From: BJHQ01 sp964654285
Lineage (GTDB): Bacteria > Planctomycetota > UBA11346
Direction: 5' to 3'
Length of the DNA: 64,000 nt
NCBI GenBank assembly: GCA_964654285.1
Contig: CAZZJC010000020.1
Span: 1-64,000 of the forward strand
Shown: in pieces, positions 1-8,145 of the stretch
Numbering within the stretch: the first letter of the stretch is position 1
How the letters are laid out: every line of letters begins with the position of its first letter
Made by a program: the position numbers and the translations under genes
The notes under the pieces: model-generated
Told to the model about the DNA's origin: nothing
Databases searched by the model: none
The model's input: the letters and a program-made list of their open reading frames with translations, nothing else

Positions 1-54
1 ATCTCCGGCGGCCAGCATGCTGGTTATTATGCCTTTGAAAGTGGATTGGTATGA
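1..54 (+). CDS. possible 3' end of a gene cut by the window edge
   Basis: A frame is open from base 1 to a TGA at 52-54 and reads Gly-Gly-Gln-His-Ala-Gly-Tyr-Tyr near its end. Codons here (TAT, TTT, AGT, TTG) are much more AT-rich than in the rest of the window. With only 17 codons visible no family can be named, and chance openness cannot be excluded. Confidence 0.15.
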   Translation: MSGGQHAGYYAFESGLV

Positions 55-249
55 GACAGTGTGCAAAACACTCCACCCTGATCAGACGAGTCATCCGCAC
101 TGGAATTTCAATCAAGTCTATTATAGACAATGATTTGCGATTTGTATTCCGGCCATCCACCGGGTCTTTCCGCCCTTCGGACTGGCGACTTGCATCGATG
201 GCCGACCGCCATGTCCTAGACGTGCCGACCAGCACATCCGACTAGCACC

Positions 250-285
250 CCGGAAAACCCGGAAAACCAGGAAAACCAGGAAAGC
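250..285 (+). repeat. four tandem 9-nt units overlapping the ribosome binding site
   Basis: Four consecutive 9-nt units (CCGGAAAAC twice, CAGGAAAAC, CAGGAAAGC) run directly into the start of the gene at 291. The last unit supplies AGGAAA at 278-283, seven bases before the ATG, and the third unit supplies another AGGAAA. The slippage-prone repeat therefore also forms the Shine-Dalgarno region. Confidence 0.6.
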
Positions 286-290
286 CGACC

Positions 291-1142
291 ATGCCCTTCC
301 GACCCGTCCTGCTCCGCCACATCCTTCCGACCCTGGCTGGTGGCGTCCTGTTTGCGGCCGAACCGCCGACCGTCGCAGCAGTCGGCCTGTGCGTCGCCCA
401 GCATCCCGCAAGTCCGGCCGAAGCGGTACCGTTCGCGTCGATGCCGGGCACGCGGGTCGCGCTGCGGGTCAGCATCACCGAGGGCGTCATCCTGGGCCTC
501 GACCGGCGGGCAAGCCGGATCGACCGCCTGGCCGACGACCGGGGCACCGATCTCACCCGCAGTCCGGTGCCGGTCGATCAGGACACGCCGCGCCTGCCTC
601 CGTCGCAACCCTCTCCGACACCCACCGCGGCCCTCTACGAGGTCCATGGTCCGGGCCTGCCGGTGCCCGGCGCGGCGGCGGTGCGGGTGGTCGGCCACCT
701 GCGCCTGCGGATTGGCGGCGGCGAGCGCCAGGAGCGTCTCGCCCTGCCGGCGCTCGCACCGCGCACGCCCATCCGCATCGGCCCGGCGACGCTGGTGGTG
801 GCCAGTTTCGGCAAGCAGGATCCCGATGATGCCGCCTGGACGCTCGCCATCGATGGCGTCACGAACGAGGACGCGGTGCGCTCCATGAGGTTCCTCGACG
901 CCGCCGGCAAGCCGATCGTGGCGGACTACTTCCAGAACCTGTCCGTGCAGCAGGCCACCGGCCACGTCCAGCATCTGTATTCCTTCGCCGGCGCTGCCGC
1001 CCCCGCGATCGCCAGCGTCGAGGCGACCTACGTCAGCGAGGTGAAGGATCTCGACGTGCCGGTCGATGTCTCCGCCACGCTCGCCCCGGCGCCGATGCCC
1101 GCTGTCGTTCCGACAGGCAAGTCACCGGGCAGGGATCTCTGA
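291..1142 (+). CDS. secreted hypothetical protein
   Basis: A 283-residue protein with a basic-hydrophobic N-terminus (residues 1-23, about HILPTLAGGVLFAAE) that looks like a Sec signal peptide, so export to the periplasm or outer membrane is inferred. A proline-rich linker lies near residues 100-110. The rest is rich in Val, Ala and Arg, with alternating hydrophobic residues suggesting a beta-sandwich. I recognise no family or catalytic motif. The start is supported by AGGAAA seven bases upstream. It is transcribed towards the fliN end of the convergent flagellar operon, and the only thing between them is an inverted-repeat element, so a functional link to flagella is not implied. Confidence 0.6.
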   Translation: MPFRPVLLRHILPTLAGGVLFAAEPPTVAAVGLCVAQHPASPAEAVPFASMPGTRVALRVSITEGVILGLDRRASRIDRLADDRGTDLTRSPVPVDQDTPRLPPSQPSPTPTAALYEVHGPGLPVPGAAAVRVVGHLRLRIGGGERQERLALPALAPRTPIRIGPATLVVASFGKQDPDDAAWTLAIDGVTNEDAVRSMRFLDAAGKPIVADYFQNLSVQQATGHVQHLYSFAGAAAPAIASVEATYVSEVKDLDVPVDVSATLAPAPMPAVVPTGKSPGRDL

Positions 1143-1279
1143 CGCCACCACCGGAACGGTCAGGGACGCGGCGCGGGTGACGGAACGTCCTCAGGTTCCT
1201 CGCCATGGCCAGGTCGCGCACCGCTGCCGCGACTGACGACCAGCGCGGCAGGCGGGGCGTCATGGCGATTCCCAGGATT

Positions 1280-1425
1280 ATTCAGGATTCACCAACAGGT
1301 TGACTGATAGAACCTGGATCGGCGGGCCTCGGCCCGCACGAATTTCCGGTGGTTACCTGGAGATCAATCTCTCGCGGCCACCATAACCGTACCTGGGTTC
1401 GTCAACCTGTTGGTGAATCCTCAGT
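1280..1425. mobile_element. MITE-like element, copy 1, with terminal inverted repeats
   Basis: The ends are long imperfect inverted repeats: the left end reads TTCAGGATTCACCAACAGGT and the right end is its near-complement ending in GAATCCTCAGT. The interior has a G/C palindrome at 1321-1337 (GGCGGGCCTCGGCCCGC). The same ~145-bp sequence recurs at 48837-48982 in the opposite orientation, roughly 85% identical by eye. It encodes nothing. The right end overlaps fliN and supplies its TGA stop. Confidence 0.8.
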
Positions 1426-1831
1426 TTTTGCGCGGATCCGCCCCTGATGACGCGGCAGCGGTCGCCGCCGCGGCCTCGCTGCTGACGGCCGCCTGGCGCT
1501 GGTCCGGGTCGAGGATCGAAGTGATGCGGACGCCGAAGTTCTCGTCGACCACCACCACCTCGCCGCGCGCGAGCAGCTTGCCGTTGACCAGGATGTCGAG
1601 CGGTTCGCCGGCGAGGCGGTCGAGTTCGAGCACTTTGCCAGGCGTCAGCTCCATGATGTCCTGCACCAGCATCTCGGTGCGGCCGAGTTCGACCGTCAGC
1701 ACGACCTCGATGTCGCGCACCAGTTCCAGGCTGGGCTTCGCGGGCGGCACGTCGCCGGCGCCGGACAGGTCGGGCAGCACCGCCGGCTTCACCCCGGCCT
1801 CGGCGTTTTCGGGCGGTTTCTCGTCAGCCAT
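1421..1831 (-). CDS. fliN: flagellar motor switch protein FliN
   Basis: A 136-residue protein whose central part (about residues 36-112) is a SpoA/FliN domain: a run of charged and hydrophobic strands, then LAGEPLDILVNGKLLARGEVVVVDE, typical of FliN. It forms the lower C-ring of the flagellar switch together with FliM, which is encoded three bases upstream. The acidic N-terminal tail and Ala-rich C-terminal tail are variable in the family. The stop codon is the first TGA of a terminal-inverted-repeat element, so the last residues (Asp-Pro-Arg-Lys-Asn) abut that insertion and the original C-terminus may have been a little different. Confidence 0.93.
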   Translation of the reverse strand: MADEKPPENAEAGVKPAVLPDLSGAGDVPPAKPSLELVRDIEVVLTVELGRTEMLVQDIMELTPGKVLELDRLAGEPLDILVNGKLLARGEVVVVDENFGVRITSILDPDQRQAAVSSEAAAATAAASSGADPRKN

Positions 1832-1834
1832 GGT

Positions 1835-2830
1835 TCAGTCCTTGTCCTTCGGGGTCTTGCCGGCCGGGAACACCTGCTGCACCAGCAGCGCCGTGTGCTT
1901 GCCGATGCGCCCGGCCCTGCCGGAGCAGCGCAGGCGGTTGTCGACGAAGGCGGTGGCCGGCGCGTCGGAGCGCTGGTCGAGCACGATCACATCGCCGGCC
2001 TTCATCGCCATGATGTCGGCCAGGGTGACCTTGGCGTTGCCGAGTTCGACCCGGAACGGCAGCGTGGTGTGCTTGACGACACGGCTGATGTTCTTGCGCT
2101 GCTCCGGGGTCTGGTCGCGCTTCATCGCGGCGAAGCGGAACTGGTTGCCCAGACGGGCCATGATCGATTCGAGGCTGATGAATGGCAGGCAGAAGCAGAT
2201 CTCGCCCGGTTCGATCTCGCCCGGGGCGCTGACCGAGAACGTCGACACCAGCACCATTTCCGAACTCGGGATGACCTGGACGAACTGCGGATCCATCTCG
2301 CGCGCCTCGACTTCCGGTTTGAACTCCACGAGTTCGGACCAGCCGTGCGCGAAGCGGTCCATGCCCCGGCGCACCACGTTGTCGAGCAGGCTCTGCTCGA
2401 TGGTGGTCAGGGCGCGCACCTTTTCGAGCGGCTTGCCCGGGCCGCCGAGCATGCGGTCGATGAGGCTGAACGCGAGCTTCATGTCGACCGTGCACAGGCC
2501 GCGCTCGGGCAGCGGCGCCACGGACAGGACGTTGATCACCGTCGGGTTGGGCAGCGAGTTGCGGAAGACCTCGAAGGTGAGCTCGCCGAGCGAGACGATG
2601 TTGACCTCGAGGTTGATGCGCAGGTAGGTGCTGAGCACCATGGTCATGCTCTGGGCGATCGACTCGTGCATGCGCTGGAGGGCGCGCAGCTGCTCGCCGG
2701 AGAGCTTGTTCGGGCGCACGAAGTCGTACTCGACGACGTGCTTCTCCTTCTTGCGCTTGCCGGCGCTGGCGTCGCTGACGGTGGACAGCAGCGCGTCGAG
2801 CTCTTCGGCGGAGAGGACTTCGTCGGCCAT
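1835..2830 (-). CDS. fliM: flagellar motor switch protein FliM
   Basis: 331 residues, the usual FliM length. The N-terminus (MADEVLSAEELDALLS) is the conserved helix that in other bacteria binds phospho-CheY. The middle domain has the FliM signature of helices around MLGGPGKP, and the C-terminal SpoA domain ends with the strand pattern KAGDVIVLD. It links chemotaxis signalling to rotor direction in the C-ring. The start at 2830 was chosen over upstream in-frame codons because the conserved N-terminal helix begins there and the fliL stop lies only seven bases upstream. It is followed by fliN after three bases, so all are one transcript. Confidence 0.95.
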   Translation of the reverse strand: MADEVLSAEELDALLSTVSDASAGKRKKEKHVVEYDFVRPNKLSGEQLRALQRMHESIAQSMTMVLSTYLRINLEVNIVSLGELTFEVFRNSLPNPTVINVLSVAPLPERGLCTVDMKLAFSLIDRMLGGPGKPLEKVRALTTIEQSLLDNVVRRGMDRFAHGWSELVEFKPEVEAREMDPQFVQVIPSSEMVLVSTFSVSAPGEIEPGEICFCLPFISLESIMARLGNQFRFAAMKRDQTPEQRKNISRVVKHTTLPFRVELGNAKVTLADIMAMKAGDVIVLDQRSDAPATAFVDNRLRCSGRAGRIGKHTALLVQQVFPAGKTPKDKD

Positions 2831-2837
2831 GGGGTCC

Positions 2838-3506
2838 TCACTGCACCAGCAGGCCGTTGATGGTGACCTTGTGCACGATGCGCTTGTCCTTGGGGAGATC
2901 CGGGAACAGCTCGCGCAGGTGCCGCTCGACGATCTCGGTGAAGCCCTTCTCGAGCTGCTTGTAGATCGTGTTCGAGCTGAGCTCTTCGAGCTGGTAGGTC
3001 TTGAGGTGCTCTTCGATCGACGCCTGGAGGATGCGCTTGACCTCGCCGCCCGCGTCGCCGCTGCCGCCGCCGTGGCCGCCGCCGCCGCCACCCATGAACT
3101 TCTTCAGGACGTCGCTGGCGATGCGCATGCTGCATTTCATCACCACGTACTTGCGGCCGCCCTGGCCGGTGACGTTGCTCTTGAGGTCGTCGAGCATGAG
3201 CTCGCCAGTGGAATGCAGCAGGGTCTCGCCATGTCCGGCCTTGGGATCCTTGCCGTGCTTGGCCTCTGCACCGTGGGCATCGCCATGACCGTCGCCCGCC
3301 GGCGCATCGACCGGGACGGGCTTGGCGATGATGAGTCCCGGGATCCACATGCCCAGGCCGACGCCGACACCGATCAGCACCACCCCGGCGAGGATCGGCC
3401 CGGCCAGGGCCTTGATGCCGCCACCGCCGGCAGCGGCAGCCGACTCGGCCGGCTTGGCCTTGTCCTTCTTGTCGTCCTTCTTCTCTTCTTTTGCGGTGTC
3501 CGACAT
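2838..3506 (-). CDS. fliL: flagellar basal body-associated protein FliL
   Basis: 222 residues: a Lys/Asp-rich cytoplasmic tail (1-30), one membrane helix (about 36-60), then a periplasmic FliL domain ending in VHKVTINGLLVQ, the family's typical C-terminal strand. FliL encircles the stator near the basal body. Two unusual low-complexity inserts sit in the periplasmic part: a His/Asp/Gly-rich segment near residues 70-95 and a Gly/His run near 138-150. These histidines could bind metal, but that is speculation. The gene lies 21 bases behind the motE-like gene and seven before fliM. Confidence 0.88.
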   Translation of the reverse strand: MSDTAKEEKKDDKKDKAKPAESAAAAGGGGIKALAGPILAGVVLIGVGVGLGMWIPGLIIAKPVPVDAPAGDGHGDAHGAEAKHGKDPKAGHGETLLHSTGELMLDDLKSNVTGQGGRKYVVMKCSMRIASDVLKKFMGGGGGGHGGGSGDAGGEVKRILQASIEEHLKTYQLEELSSNTIYKQLEKGFTEIVERHLRELFPDLPKDKRIVHKVTINGLLVQ

Positions 3507-3527
3507 GGGTGGTACCTCTGGTGCAGT

Positions 3528-4583
3528 CTACTTCGACCCGGCGCCAGGGGCCACGGCGGGTTGCGGATTGAGCGCGGCGACCGGCTTGTCGGCGGCCAGG
3601 ATGCGTTCGACCTCCAGCTCGCGCTTGGGGTCGCTGGTGCGCAGGCGTTCGAGGATCTCGGCGCGCTTCTTCAGCTGCCCGCCGCCCTGGCCCATCGCGG
3701 TGAGCACATCGGCGATCTCCTGCGCGGTCGCGGTGGCCAGATACCCCATGACCTGCTCGGCCGGCATGAAGGCGTAGAGCTGGGCCATGAACTGGATGGT
3801 GTCGCTGCCCTTGCTCTTGAGATCGACGCGCATGAGTTCGCGGTGGATGGCGAGGGCGATGCCGGGCGATTCCGCGTCCTGGGCCGCGATCACCAGCAGG
3901 CGGGCGGCCTTCTTGCCGTCCATCACCGCGAGATAGCCGGCGATCTCGCGCGGTTCCATCCGGCGCAGGGTCAGCCAGGCATTGTCCTTCATCTGCTCGA
4001 AGAGCTTCGCCTGGTCGCGCAGGCGGGCGCGTTCGGCCTCGCCGAGGACATTCACCTTCGCCTGCGCGTCGGCCTGGATCCCGGCCCAGCGGGCCTGTTC
4101 AGCGCTGAGCGCCTTTTCGCGCTCGGCCAGGGCCTGCTCGCGCTCCAGCAGGCGCGCCTGCAGGCGGATCAGCTCGGCGCGGGCCTGCTGCACCTCGGAC
4201 GCCTGGCGGTCGAGGAGGATGCGGTTCTCGTCGAGCGACTGGCGGGTGCGCTTGAGTTCCGCCACGAACTGGGTCGCACGCGAGGCGTTCGCGAGTTCGG
4301 CGATGTGGGTGAGCAGCGCCTCCTCGTCGGCCGGACGGTCGACGCCGGCGTCGCCGTGGCCTCCCGCCGAGCCATGGCCGCGGCTCTCGGCCGGTTCGTC
4401 CTTGCGCTGCTTCATGGCTTCGAGCCAGGCGAGCTCCTCGGGCGAGAGCACCAGGCTGCGGACCTTCTCCGGCGAGATGGTGCCGTTGCCGCGCATGACC
4501 GCGAGCATGGTGACCCCGCCCGCGAGCAGCACGACGGCGATCGCGGCCAGGCCGTAGATGAGGGTGCGGATGAAGCCGTTCAT
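3528..4583 (-). CDS. MotE-like membrane coiled-coil protein of the flagellar operon
   Basis: 351 residues: membrane helix at about 8-30, a long charged coiled coil at about 100-200, then an all-helical MgtE-N-like region (about 205-310, with EPREIAGYLAVMDGKKAARLL and EQVMGYLATATAQEIADVL as two similar repeats) and a Pro/Ala-rich tail. This order (one membrane helix, coiled coil, MgtE-N-like domain) matches MotE, a periplasmic chaperone of the stator protein MotC in some bacteria. It overlaps fliJ by ATGA and precedes fliL, supporting a stator or export role. It is longer than typical MotE proteins of around 200 residues, so the name is tentative. Confidence 0.65.
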   Translation of the reverse strand: MNGFIRTLIYGLAAIAVVLLAGGVTMLAVMRGNGTISPEKVRSLVLSPEELAWLEAMKQRKDEPAESRGHGSAGGHGDAGVDRPADEEALLTHIAELANASRATQFVAELKRTRQSLDENRILLDRQASEVQQARAELIRLQARLLEREQALAEREKALSAEQARWAGIQADAQAKVNVLGEAERARLRDQAKLFEQMKDNAWLTLRRMEPREIAGYLAVMDGKKAARLLVIAAQDAESPGIALAIHRELMRVDLKSKGSDTIQFMAQLYAFMPAEQVMGYLATATAQEIADVLTAMGQGGGQLKKRAEILERLRTSDPKRELEVERILAADKPVAALNPQPAVAPGAGSK

Positions 4584-5005
4584 GCGGTCGCCAGGCTCGC
4601 GCCCTGCTGGCGCAGGCCGAATTCATCCATGAGCCGCGCCTCCAGGCGCTGCTCGCGCCGGGTGGTCAGATCCTGGTCGCGCTGGCGCAATTCGCTGATC
4701 GCCAAGGTCTGGCGGTGCGCCTCGCCCAGGGCGGTGCGGGTCGAGTCGATGTCGCGGTCGACCACGCCGAGGCGTTCGCGGAGCTGACGCACCTCTTCCG
4801 CCTTGGCGCGCCAGTAGCGCGTGTACTGGTCGCGCAGGTCGGTGCCGAGGGCGCTGGCGCCGGCGTCGATGGCGGCCTTTTCCGCCGCAGCGATGCTGGA
4901 ATCCAGCTCCCGGCGCAGGCTTTCGAGCTGGCCGAGGGTGCGTTTGATCGCGTCCTCGTTGCGCACGAGCATGGCATGCAGGGCTTCGAAGCGGGGTTTG
5001 CCCAT
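4580..5005 (-). CDS. fliJ: flagellar export protein FliJ
   Basis: 141 residues, almost entirely alpha-helical coiled coil with charged heptads, the size and position expected for FliJ. FliJ is the central stalk of the FliI ATPase ring and recycles export chaperones. Sequence conservation in FliJ is weak, so the call rests on length, coiled coil and location directly between fliI and the motE-like gene. The start at 5005 (MGKPRFEALHAML) lies 11 bases after the fliI stop. In-frame codons further upstream would overlap fliI by about 190 bases. It overlaps the next gene by ATGA. Confidence 0.82.
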   Translation of the reverse strand: MGKPRFEALHAMLVRNEDAIKRTLGQLESLRRELDSSIAAAEKAAIDAGASALGTDLRDQYTRYWRAKAEEVRQLRERLGVVDRDIDSTRTALGEAHRQTLAISELRQRDQDLTTRREQRLEARLMDEFGLRQQGASLATA

Positions 5006-5016
5006 GACGGCTCCGA

Positions 5017-6348
5017 TCAGGCGGGTTCGCCGATGGCGGTGCGAAGGAGGTCCACTGCTGCCGTACGCGCAAACCGCGCGCCAATGTCCTGGCGGATGAA
5101 GTCCTGGATGCGCGGATAGGCCGCGATGGCGCGATCCAGCCTGGCATCGGTGCCCTTGCGGTAGGCCCCGACCTCGACCAGGTCGCGCACCCGCTCGAAC
5201 TCGCTCCACAGCTCGCGCGTGCGCAGGGCCAGGCGGTATTCCGGGGTCGGGACGAGGTCGACGAGCAGGCGGCTCACCGACAGGGTCGGATCGATCGACG
5301 GGTAGATCGCCTGCCCGGCGAGCTTGCGCGACAGGAAGAGATGCCCGTCCAGGATCGCGCGCACCGCGTCGGCGACCGGGTCGTTCTCCTCATCGGTATC
5401 GGTCAGCACGGTGTAGAACGCGGTGATCGATCCGGCCCGGCCGCTCGCGGGATCGACGGCGCCCATGCCGGAGCGCTCCAGCAGGCGTGGCAGGATGGCG
5501 AAGGCGCTGGGTGGATAGCCGCGCGTCACCGGCGGTTCGCCGGCCGCGAGGCCGATCTCGCGCTGGGCATGGCAGAGCCGGGTGAGCGAATCCATCATCA
5601 GCAGGACATCCAGCCCGGCATCGCGGAAATGCTCGGCCACGGCGTGCGCGGCGTAGGCCGCCGACAACCGTTCGACGGCCGGGCGGTCGCTGGTCGCGGC
5701 GATAACCACGCTGCGCCCGGCGCCCTCCGGCCCGAGCGCCTTGGTGATGAACTCGCCGACCTCGCGCCCGCGTTCGCCGACCAGGGCGATCACGTTCACG
5801 TCGGCGCGCGCATGCTTGGCCATCTCGCCCATCAGGGTCGACTTGCCCACTCCGGAACCGGCGAAGATGCCCATGCGCTGGCCCTTGCCGACGGTGAACA
5901 GGGTATCGACGGATTTCAGGCCGGTCTCCAGGATCTGGCTGATCGGTGCGCGCGCCAACGCCTCCGGCGGTTCGCCCTGGATGGCCCGACGCGAAGCGCC
6001 GAGCACCGGCCCGCGCCCATCGAGCGGCCGGCCGACGCCATCGACCACCCGGCCGATCAGCCCCGGCCCGACCGGCACCGCGATCGGCCCGCCGCAGGCG
6101 ACCACCTGGTCGCCCGGCCGTACGCCATCGAGACGGCCCAGCGGCTGCAGGATGACCTCGCCCTCGCGGAAGCCGGTGACCACCGCCGTGCGCTCGCCCG
6201 CCTGGGTCTGGATGGTGCAGGTATCGCCCAACGGCAGGCCCGGTCCCGAGGCGACCACCGCCAGCCCCACCACCCGCAGCACCACGCCCGACGCCCGGAA
6301 GACCGGGGTCTGCTCCAGCAGCTGGTGGTAGCGGTCGAAGGAAAGCAT
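5017..6348 (-). CDS. fliI: flagellum-specific ATP synthase FliI
   Basis: 443 residues, the full length of the FliI/YscN family. Residues 164-171 (GSGVGKST) are the Walker A loop, LMMDSLTRLCHAQREIGLAAGEPPVTRGYPP carries the Walker B region and the family signature, and SGRAGSITAFYTVLTD is the C-terminal catalytic segment. It energises loading of export substrates into the flagellar type III apparatus at the cytoplasmic membrane. It is the first gene of a six-gene flagellar operon. About 370 bases of non-coding, hairpin-rich DNA separate it from the divergent OsmC-family gene. Most other flagellar genes must lie outside this window. Confidence 0.96.
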   Translation of the reverse strand: MLSFDRYHQLLEQTPVFRASGVVLRVVGLAVVASGPGLPLGDTCTIQTQAGERTAVVTGFREGEVILQPLGRLDGVRPGDQVVACGGPIAVPVGPGLIGRVVDGVGRPLDGRGPVLGASRRAIQGEPPEALARAPISQILETGLKSVDTLFTVGKGQRMGIFAGSGVGKSTLMGEMAKHARADVNVIALVGERGREVGEFITKALGPEGAGRSVVIAATSDRPAVERLSAAYAAHAVAEHFRDAGLDVLLMMDSLTRLCHAQREIGLAAGEPPVTRGYPPSAFAILPRLLERSGMGAVDPASGRAGSITAFYTVLTDTDEENDPVADAVRAILDGHLFLSRKLAGQAIYPSIDPTLSVSRLLVDLVPTPEYRLALRTRELWSEFERVRDLVEVGAYRKGTDARLDRAIAAYPRIQDFIRQDIGARFARTAAVDLLRTAIGEPA

Positions 6349-6713
6349 TGGTCCACCATGGTTTATGAGAGAAGAAGCGAATCCGGCCCGATCCCTGGGC
6401 GCTTGTCGCCGCCGTCGACGCGCGTTGTCGCGGTCCGCAGCATCCGGCCCGGGATGGGGGAGGATCCGATCTGTTAACGCAGTCCCCGTGCCACTTTGCT
6501 TTTTTCAGCGGGGTTTCACCCCGCCACGCCCCACCAGGGCCCTGCCCTGGACCCGGATTGCCCGGAAGGGCGAAACACCGCGTCCTTCCGTTGGTCAGCC
6601 GGTTGCCCACATGGGCGGGGGGCGCTGCGCTGCCTGCTGACGTTTCCGGGGCTCGGGGCAAGGATTGGGGCGTGAGCGTATTCCCATCGGCGGGTGTGGC
6701 GTAGGGTGGGGGC
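6349..6713. repeat. intergenic region with small palindromes between fliI and the OsmC gene
   Basis: No convincing gene. It holds two perfect short hairpins: GCGGGG/CCCCGC at 6508-6524 and CCAGGGC/GCCCTGG at 6534-6550. The context CCGCCACGCCC..CCAGGG..CCCTGGACCCG recurs at 19208-19242, so this is a dispersed hairpin motif. Promoters for both divergent genes must lie here, but I see no clear consensus boxes. Confidence 0.5.
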
Positions 6714-7124
6714 ATGGTACCCATCTCCCTCACCTACCGTGGCGATCTGCGTTGCGAGGCCGTCCATGGCCCGAGCAAGGTCGCGCTCACCACCGATGCG
6801 CCGGTCGACAACAACGGGCGGGGGGAGTCGTTTTCGCCGACGGATCTCGTCGCCACCGCCCTCGGCGCCTGCCTGACCACGGTCATGGGAATCGTGGCGA
6901 AGCGCGATGGGGTCGGCCTGGATGGGTTGAGCGTGAGCATCGAGAAGCACATGACGGCGCAGCCGCCGCGTCGCATCGCCCGCATCGTGGTCGCGGTGTC
7001 CATGCCCAAGGGCCTGGCCGCCGACTACCGCGCCAAGCTCGAACGCGCCGCCCACACCTGCCCGGTGGCGCTCAGCCTGCATCCTGATGTGGTGCAGGAG
7101 ATCCGGTTCACCTACGCGGATTGA
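6714..7124 (+). CDS. OsmC/YhfA-family peroxiredoxin-like protein
   Basis: 136 residues, the usual OsmC-family length. The two family cysteines are present in GACLTT and HTCPVALSL, in the order and spacing of the peroxidatic and resolving Cys of OsmC/Ohr proteins. The SPTDLVATALGACLTTVMG stretch is diagnostic. The subgroup looks YhfA/OsmC-like rather than Ohr. It probably reduces organic hydroperoxides in the cytoplasm with thiol reductants, which is inferred from the family. It is a single gene, convergent with the STAS-like gene 37 bases away. The ATG at 6714 is preceded by a G-rich stretch that can serve as a ribosome site. Confidence 0.88.
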   Translation: MVPISLTYRGDLRCEAVHGPSKVALTTDAPVDNNGRGESFSPTDLVATALGACLTTVMGIVAKRDGVGLDGLSVSIEKHMTAQPPRRIARIVVAVSMPKGLAADYRAKLERAAHTCPVALSLHPDVVQEIRFTYAD

Positions 7125-7161
7125 TCTGTCCGGATTGAACTGCCCGGACTGAACGGTGGAG

Positions 7162-7698
7162 TCAGACCGCCGGCGTGCCTTGCCCGTCGACCGGCGCCGC
7201 CGGTGCGGTCTCGCCTTCGATCAGCAGGATCTGACCCAGATCCTGCGCCTTGATCGCGGCGTGGATCGTCTTGGGGGCGCCGCGCAGGGTGACCTGCTTG
7301 CTGGCGAGATGCTGGGCGAGGGTGGTCAGCCAGGCGATCAGGGTCGCGTTCACGTCCTTCAGGCGGCTGAGTTCGACCGTCAGCTGCGTGATGCCGAGTT
7401 CCGCGACCCAGATGTGGGCCTGGGTCTCGAAGATGCCGCGCCAGTTCAGGATGCGCGGGCTGACCCGGGCCAGGGCGACGCCGGGACCGAAGACGCGGAT
7501 GAAGAACGGGCGGATGTCGCTGCCCTCGTCATTGACCGCCAGGTTGCGCAGGTGCGCCAGGAGTTCGCGCAGCGGGCGCAGATCGAGTTCCGACAGCGGC
7601 GTGTGGATGCCCTGGCGTCCGCTGACCAGACTGCGGATCAGGAGGTCATGCAGGTATGCGCGCTGCTGCGGGTCGAGCGATTCGACGAACGGACCCAT
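7162..7698 (-). CDS. STAS-like (anti-anti-sigma type) domain protein
   Basis: 178 residues. The C-terminal half has a strand-helix pattern, ITQLTVELSRLKDVNATLIAWLTTLAQHLASKQVTLRGAPKTIHAAIKAQDLGQIL, resembling a STAS domain, though the phosphorylatable Ser/Thr position is occupied by ordinary residues and cannot be identified with confidence. The N-terminal half (DPQQRAYLHDLLIRSLVSG) is helical and not recognised. A role in partner switching is therefore only suggested. I chose the ATG at 7698 because upstream in-frame sequence is Pro/Gly-rich and unlike a protein start. It is divergent from the toxin-antitoxin pair. Confidence 0.5.
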   Translation of the reverse strand: MGPFVESLDPQQRAYLHDLLIRSLVSGRQGIHTPLSELDLRPLRELLAHLRNLAVNDEGSDIRPFFIRVFGPGVALARVSPRILNWRGIFETQAHIWVAELGITQLTVELSRLKDVNATLIAWLTTLAQHLASKQVTLRGAPKTIHAAIKAQDLGQILLIEGETAPAAPVDGQGTPAV

Positions 7699-7844
7699 GG
7701 CGGCAAGTTCTCGGTCTGGGGGCAGCACGGGCGGAGGTCTAGCCCCCGATCCGGGCGGGTAAACCACATTCCCGTCGAGACTCCCGCCGCCCCATCCCAC
7801 GCCGTCTCGGTCTCAAGCTGGTTTGGATACGCGATTACTCCCGC

Positions 7845-7874
7845 TTGCCCACCCTGGTGATGCTTATATATGAT
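7845..7874 (+). promoter_or_regulatory. putative promoter of the vapBC-type operon
   Basis: An AT-rich island in otherwise GC-rich DNA. TTGCCC at 7845-7850 and TATGAT at 7869-7874 (5 of 6 matches to the -10 consensus) are separated by 18 bases. The second candidate ATG (7879) lies only four bases after the -10 box, so transcription would start at about that codon and the mRNA would be leaderless or nearly so. Confidence 0.45.
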
Positions 7875-7878
7875 AGTT

Positions 7879-8139
7879 ATGCAACGCACGTCCCTCATGC
7901 TGCCGCCCGAGCTGCAACGCCAGGCGGCCGAGACGGCCCGGCGGCGGGGGATCTCACTCGGGGAACTCGTGCGGCAATCGCTGCTGCGCGAGGCCGCCAG
8001 CGCCTACCGCGCCGACGCCGATCCGTTCTGGACCACCACCGAGGTCTTCCATAGCGGGCGCACCGATCTCAGCGAGCGCCACGACGACGAGCTGTACGGC
8101 CCGGTCCGACCGGCTCCAGCCACGAGGAAGCAGGTCTGA
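7879..8139 (+). CDS. ribbon-helix-helix antitoxin, VapB-type
   Basis: About 86 residues. The N-terminus MQRTSLMLPPELQRQAAETARRRGISLGELVRQSLLR has the short strand followed by two helices of a ribbon-helix-helix DNA-binding fold. The C-terminal half (DPFWTTTEVFHSGRTDLSERHDDELYG) resembles the toxin-wrapping tail of such antitoxins. It should repress its own promoter and neutralise the PIN-domain nuclease encoded six bases downstream. An in-frame ATG at 7870 would add three residues but overlaps the best -10 box, so I prefer 7879. Confidence 0.8.
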   Translation: MQRTSLMLPPELQRQAAETARRRGISLGELVRQSLLREAASAYRADADPFWTTTEVFHSGRTDLSERHDDELYGPVRPAPATRKQV

Positions 8140-8145
8140 ACCGGC

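Noticed and set aside
51..245. 64-codon ORF at the window start
   Set aside because: No ribosome site, no recognisable motif and a composition unlike neighbouring genes; likely chance.
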